The notes under the pieces were generated by a model. That model worked only from the letters and a program-made list of their open reading frames with translations. It was not told the origin of the DNA and made no database searches. This document shows, one piece after another, positions 5,991-7,791 of a stretch of 7,791 bases of DNA. Numbering within the stretch: the stretch's first letter is position 1; each line of letters starts with the position of its first letter. Both the position numbers and the translations under genes were made by a program. This DNA is from Actinomycetota bacterium (GTDB lineage Bacteria > Actinomycetota > Thermoleophilia > Gaiellales > Gaiellaceae): the NCBI GenBank assembly GCA_005884155.1, contig VAXD01000030.1, positions 1-7,791 of the forward strand. Direction: 5' to 3'.

Positions 5991-7003
5991 TTATTTGTGA
6001 TGGGGAGTGTCGAGGTCCTCGGGAGTCGCGAAGACGCCGTCGAGCAGGGACGACGGCTCGGGCAGGGGCGACTCCTCGGCGCGGGAGAGCGCGTCGTTCA
6101 ACAGCTTCTTGACGCCGGAGGTGATCTCGTCCTCCTGCTCGTCGTTCAGGTCGGCGTGCTCGCGCAGCCAGGTGCGGAAGCGCTCGAGTGGGTCGTTCTC
6201 GGCCCAGCGCTCGAACATGTCCTTGGGGACGTAGAACGCGTCGTCGTGGACAGCGTGGCCCTCCATCCGGAGCGTCAGGCATTCGACCAGCGTCGGGCCG
6301 CCGCCGCTCCGCGCCTTCTCGATCGCGCGCCGCGCCTCGCGGTAGACGGCGAGCACGTCGGTGCCGTCGACGACCACGCCCTCGAAGCCGTAGGCCTCGG
6401 CGCGGTCGGCGACGTGCTCGGTCGCGTACTCGAGATAGGTCGGTGTCGAGTAGGCCCACTGGTTGTTGTCGCAGATGAAAACGACGGGCAGCTTGCGGAC
6501 GGCGCGGAAGCGCCTTCGCCGAACCAGCCGACCGCGACTCGCTTCTCCTCCCGGATCCGGAAGGCCAGCGCGCAGCCGACCGCGACCGGCAGCATCGCCG
6601 GCAGGTGGCTGACCATCGCGAGCAGCCCGAGGCGCGAGTCGGCCATGTGGACGTTGCCGTCCTTGCCGCGCGTGGGGCCGTCGGCGCGGCCCATGTACTG
6701 CGCGAGGATCCGCCAGGGCTCGACGCCGCGCGTGACGTGCACGCCCATGTCGCGGTGGAGTGGCGTGCCGACGTCGTCGTCGTCCATCGCGGTCGCGACG
6801 CCGACGGCCGCAGCCTCGTTCCCGCGGCCCGTGTAGAACGAGCCGGGGATCTTGCCCTGCTTGTAGAGGATGTGGCCGCGCTCCTCGATCCCGCGCGTGA
6901 CGAGCATGTTGCGGTAGACGCCGAGGAGGTCCTCGCGGTCGAGACCAGCCTCCTTGACCTCCTGCAGCGAGCCGACGGGCTCGGCTTCACGGGCGATCGC
7001 CAT
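5991..7003 (-). pseudogene. 2-oxo acid dehydrogenase E1 component, alpha subunit, disrupted by a frameshifting deletion
   Basis: E1-alpha binds thiamine diphosphate and decarboxylates the 2-oxo acid. Residues 1-166 from ATG at 7003 read cleanly, with GRGNEAAAVG (59-68), KDGNVHM (114-120) and VGWFGEGAS (158-166), the last being the first half of the cofactor motif (GEG where GDG is usual). After codon 6508-6506 the frame is lost. Homology resumes two bases later in another frame, from 6503, as AVRKLPVVFICDNNQWAYST, the second half of the motif, and runs to TAA at 5993-5991 through GHAVHDDAFY. Compared with the usual family pattern about a dozen residues between the halves (commonly a GDFHEGLNFA-like stretch) are absent, consistent with a deletion of about 34 or 37 bases. 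It is the first gene of the operon, three bases ahead of E1-beta. It could be a true mutation or an assembly error; without it the protein would be about 350 residues. Confidence 0.85.
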
Positions 7004-7046
7004 CGACGCCGAACTCTAGCGATCGGCCTGGCGGTACAGTCGCGAG
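7004..7046. promoter_or_regulatory. Divergent promoter region between the E1-alpha operon and the zinc-ribbon gene
   Basis: A 43-bp gap separates the divergent starts and must hold at least part of the promoters for both directions. On the plus strand TACAGT (7035-7040) sits six bases before the GTG at 7047, the spacing expected of a -10 box on a leaderless transcript. On the minus strand TAGAGT (7011-7016 region) lies about ten bases before the E1-alpha ATG. No convincing -35 boxes or clear operator dyad are seen. Assignments are tentative. Confidence 0.3.
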
Positions 7047-7334
7047 GTGAGCAAGGCGCGGAACTGGCTGCAGGAGGAGCGGCGCAAGACGCTCGGAGAC
7101 TGGGTCGCGGTCTGCCTCGGCTGCGGGCTCGCGCAGCGCTACTTCGAGGAGTTCGAAGCGGAGCTGCCGGCCGCGTGCCCGCAATGCGCCGGCGAGATGC
7201 GTTGGCGCTGCCCGGAGTGCGGCGCCCGCTTCACGTCCGCGTTCGACGTCGAGTGCGAGGCCTGCGGCGGCGAGCTCCGTCCGCCGGAGCAGTTCGGCGT
7301 CAGGATCAGGCGCGGATCTCGGAAAAGCGGATGA
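7047..7334 (+). CDS. Small double zinc-ribbon protein, function unknown
   Basis: A 95-residue protein with eight cysteines in four Cys-x-x-Cys knuckles: C23/C26 (CLGC), C44/C47 (CPQC), C55/C58 (CPEC) and C70/C73 (CEAC). The spacing suggests two successive four-cysteine zinc ribbons, each of rubredoxin-like size. The N terminus (1-20) is charged and probably helical; the C terminus ends in basic residues (RIRRGSRKSG), which could help nucleic-acid binding. No enzyme motif is present, so a structural, nucleic-acid-binding or protein-adaptor role is the most that can be suggested. The start is GTG at 7047 with little leader and only a weak GAG in front. It is divergent from the E1-alpha operon, and its last 29 bases overlap the end of the ASCH gene on the other strand. 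The zinc-ribbon call is firm; I do not recognise a named family. Confidence 0.75.
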   Translation: MSKARNWLQEERRKTLGDWVAVCLGCGLAQRYFEEFEAELPAACPQCAGEMRWRCPECGARFTSAFDVECEACGGELRPPEQFGVRIRRGSRKSG

Positions 7335-7653
7335 CCGTCACGAGGTCCTCGCCGGACACCTCGCGGTTGTAGAGCTGGCCGAGGAAAGCTGCCATCTCCT
7401 CCGGCCGGCGGATCTCCGGGTTGTCGTGCTCGATCTCGCGCGGCGAGAGCTCCGCCAGCTGTTTGACCTCGACCTTGTCGATCACCGCGTCGAAGATCTT
7501 CTGGCGCGGGCTGTAGCGCGTCCCGGCGAGCACCTGGACGATCATGCCCTTGCGGTACTTGCGCGACTTGTCGCCGAGGCGGATGGTCGCCGTCTTGCGC
7601 CCGCTGCGGAGCTGGTCGGCCACCATGGGCGAGTAGAAGTTCAGGGCGTACAT
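7306..7653 (-). CDS. ASCH-domain (PUA-like fold) protein
   Basis: A 115-residue protein from ATG at 7653. It begins MYALNFYSPMVADQLRSGRK and continues TATIRLGDKSRKYRKG (residues 21-36), the pattern of ASCH domains: a G-x-K-x-x-T-x-R segment leading into a K-x-x-x-G-x loop that lines the predicted ligand or RNA pocket. ASCH proteins share the PUA fold; some act on modified nucleosides (YqfB-type amidohydrolases of acetylcytidine) and others are linked to RNA or translation, so the precise role is open. The frame can be extended to GTG at 7674, but family members usually start at this MxALNF position, and AGGAG lies upstream of the ATG (11-base spacing, a little long), so the ATG is preferred. 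It lies 34 bp after the NUDIX gene on the same strand, possibly co-transcribed, and overlaps the end of the convergent zinc-ribbon gene. Confidence 0.8.
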   Translation of the reverse strand: MYALNFYSPMVADQLRSGRKTATIRLGDKSRKYRKGMIVQVLAGTRYSPRQKIFDAVIDKVEVKQLAELSPREIEHDNPEIRRPEEMAAFLGQLYNREVSGEDLVTVIRFSEIRA

Positions 7654-7687
7654 CGCGTGATCGTCTCCTGCCACCGGGCGGGCGGAA

Positions 7688-7791
7688 TCATAAAGCCCTC
7701 ACCGCGGAAATCGCTTTTTCGGCCATCTTGCGCTCGCCTCCGTAGGCGAGCAGGCGCGGCGCCTCCTGGAGCGGCAGCCAGCTCGCTTCGT
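7688..7791 (-). CDS. Probable NUDIX hydrolase, C-terminal fragment (5' end outside window)
   Basis: The last 33 full codons of a gene entering from beyond the right edge, ending in TGA at 7690-7688. The peptide begins EASWLPLQEAPRLLAYGGER and ends KMAEKAISAVRAL. W-L-P-L-x-E-A followed by a helix with L-L-A-Y-x-G-E-R-x-M-x-x-K-A is the usual end of NUDIX hydrolases, which cleave nucleoside diphosphates linked to another moiety. The diagnostic NUDIX box would be upstream, outside the window, so neither activity nor subfamily can be checked; a MutT-like housecleaning enzyme is a guess. The fragment is too short for a firm call but the reading frame and pattern are clear. It precedes the ASCH gene in the same direction. 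Confidence 0.65.
   Translation of the reverse strand, partial: EASWLPLQEAPRLLAYGGERKMAEKAISAVRAL

Noticed and set aside
6475..6535. Programmed ribosomal frameshift in E1-alpha
   Set aside because: No slippery run is present at the junction, and about a dozen conserved residues are missing, which frameshifting alone could not restore.
5607..6836. Long plus-strand frame opposite E1-beta and E1-alpha (409 codons)
   Set aside because: It is rich in Arg/Asp/Val typical of antisense frames in high-GC genes and has no domain; the minus strand encodes clear E1 subunits.
5386..6990. A 534-codon minus-strand frame spanning E1-alpha and E1-beta
   Set aside because: The translation is Arg/Ser-rich third-frame noise and does not match either E1 subunit; it does not bridge the E1-alpha frameshift.

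Overview
The window is high-GC, gene-dense DNA with short intergenic gaps, several GTG starts and Actinobacteria-like proteins. It probably comes from a soil-type actinobacterium, possibly in or near Thermoleophilia; that placement is an inference from composition and protein style only. It looks like ordinary chromosome: no phage, insertion sequence, CRISPR array, tRNA or rRNA is visible.

Layout, left to right: (1) the C-terminal end of an HD-GYP domain protein (+), overlapping tail-to-tail with (2) a six-helix TMEM175/DUF1211-type membrane protein (-). (3) A 156-bp gap holds two copies of a ~44-nt palindrome-rich repeat, the second ending at the lipB stop codon. (4) lipB, octanoyltransferase (-), is coupled by a GTGA stop/start overlap to (5) a small four-helix membrane protein (-). 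(6) A 39-bp divergent promoter with a dyad leads to (7) a TetR-type regulator (+), whose stop codon overlaps that of (8) an AlkZ-like winged-helix protein (-). (9-11) A compact E1alpha-E1beta-E2 operon of a 2-oxo acid dehydrogenase complex (-) follows. (12) A divergent double zinc-ribbon protein (+) overlaps tail-to-tail with (13) an ASCH-domain protein (-), preceded by (14) the C-terminal end of a probable NUDIX hydrolase (-).

The functional theme is lipoate-dependent 2-oxo acid oxidation. LipB moves an octanoyl group onto lipoyl domains, and E2 here carries one such domain with a clear target lysine. E1 decarboxylates a 2-oxo acid with thiamine diphosphate, and E2 passes the acyl group to CoA. 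Neither E3 (dihydrolipoamide dehydrogenase) nor LipA is in the window. The E1-beta features lean towards branched-chain 2-oxo acids, but the sequence does not settle the substrate.

The most notable observations are: a frameshift with loss of about a dozen residues inside the thiamine-diphosphate motif of E1alpha; an AlkZ-like gene whose catalytic QAQ motif lies upstream of its only conventional start codon; the paired intergenic repeat; and the TetR/membrane-protein/lipB arrangement. I do not see a clear new multi-gene system here.
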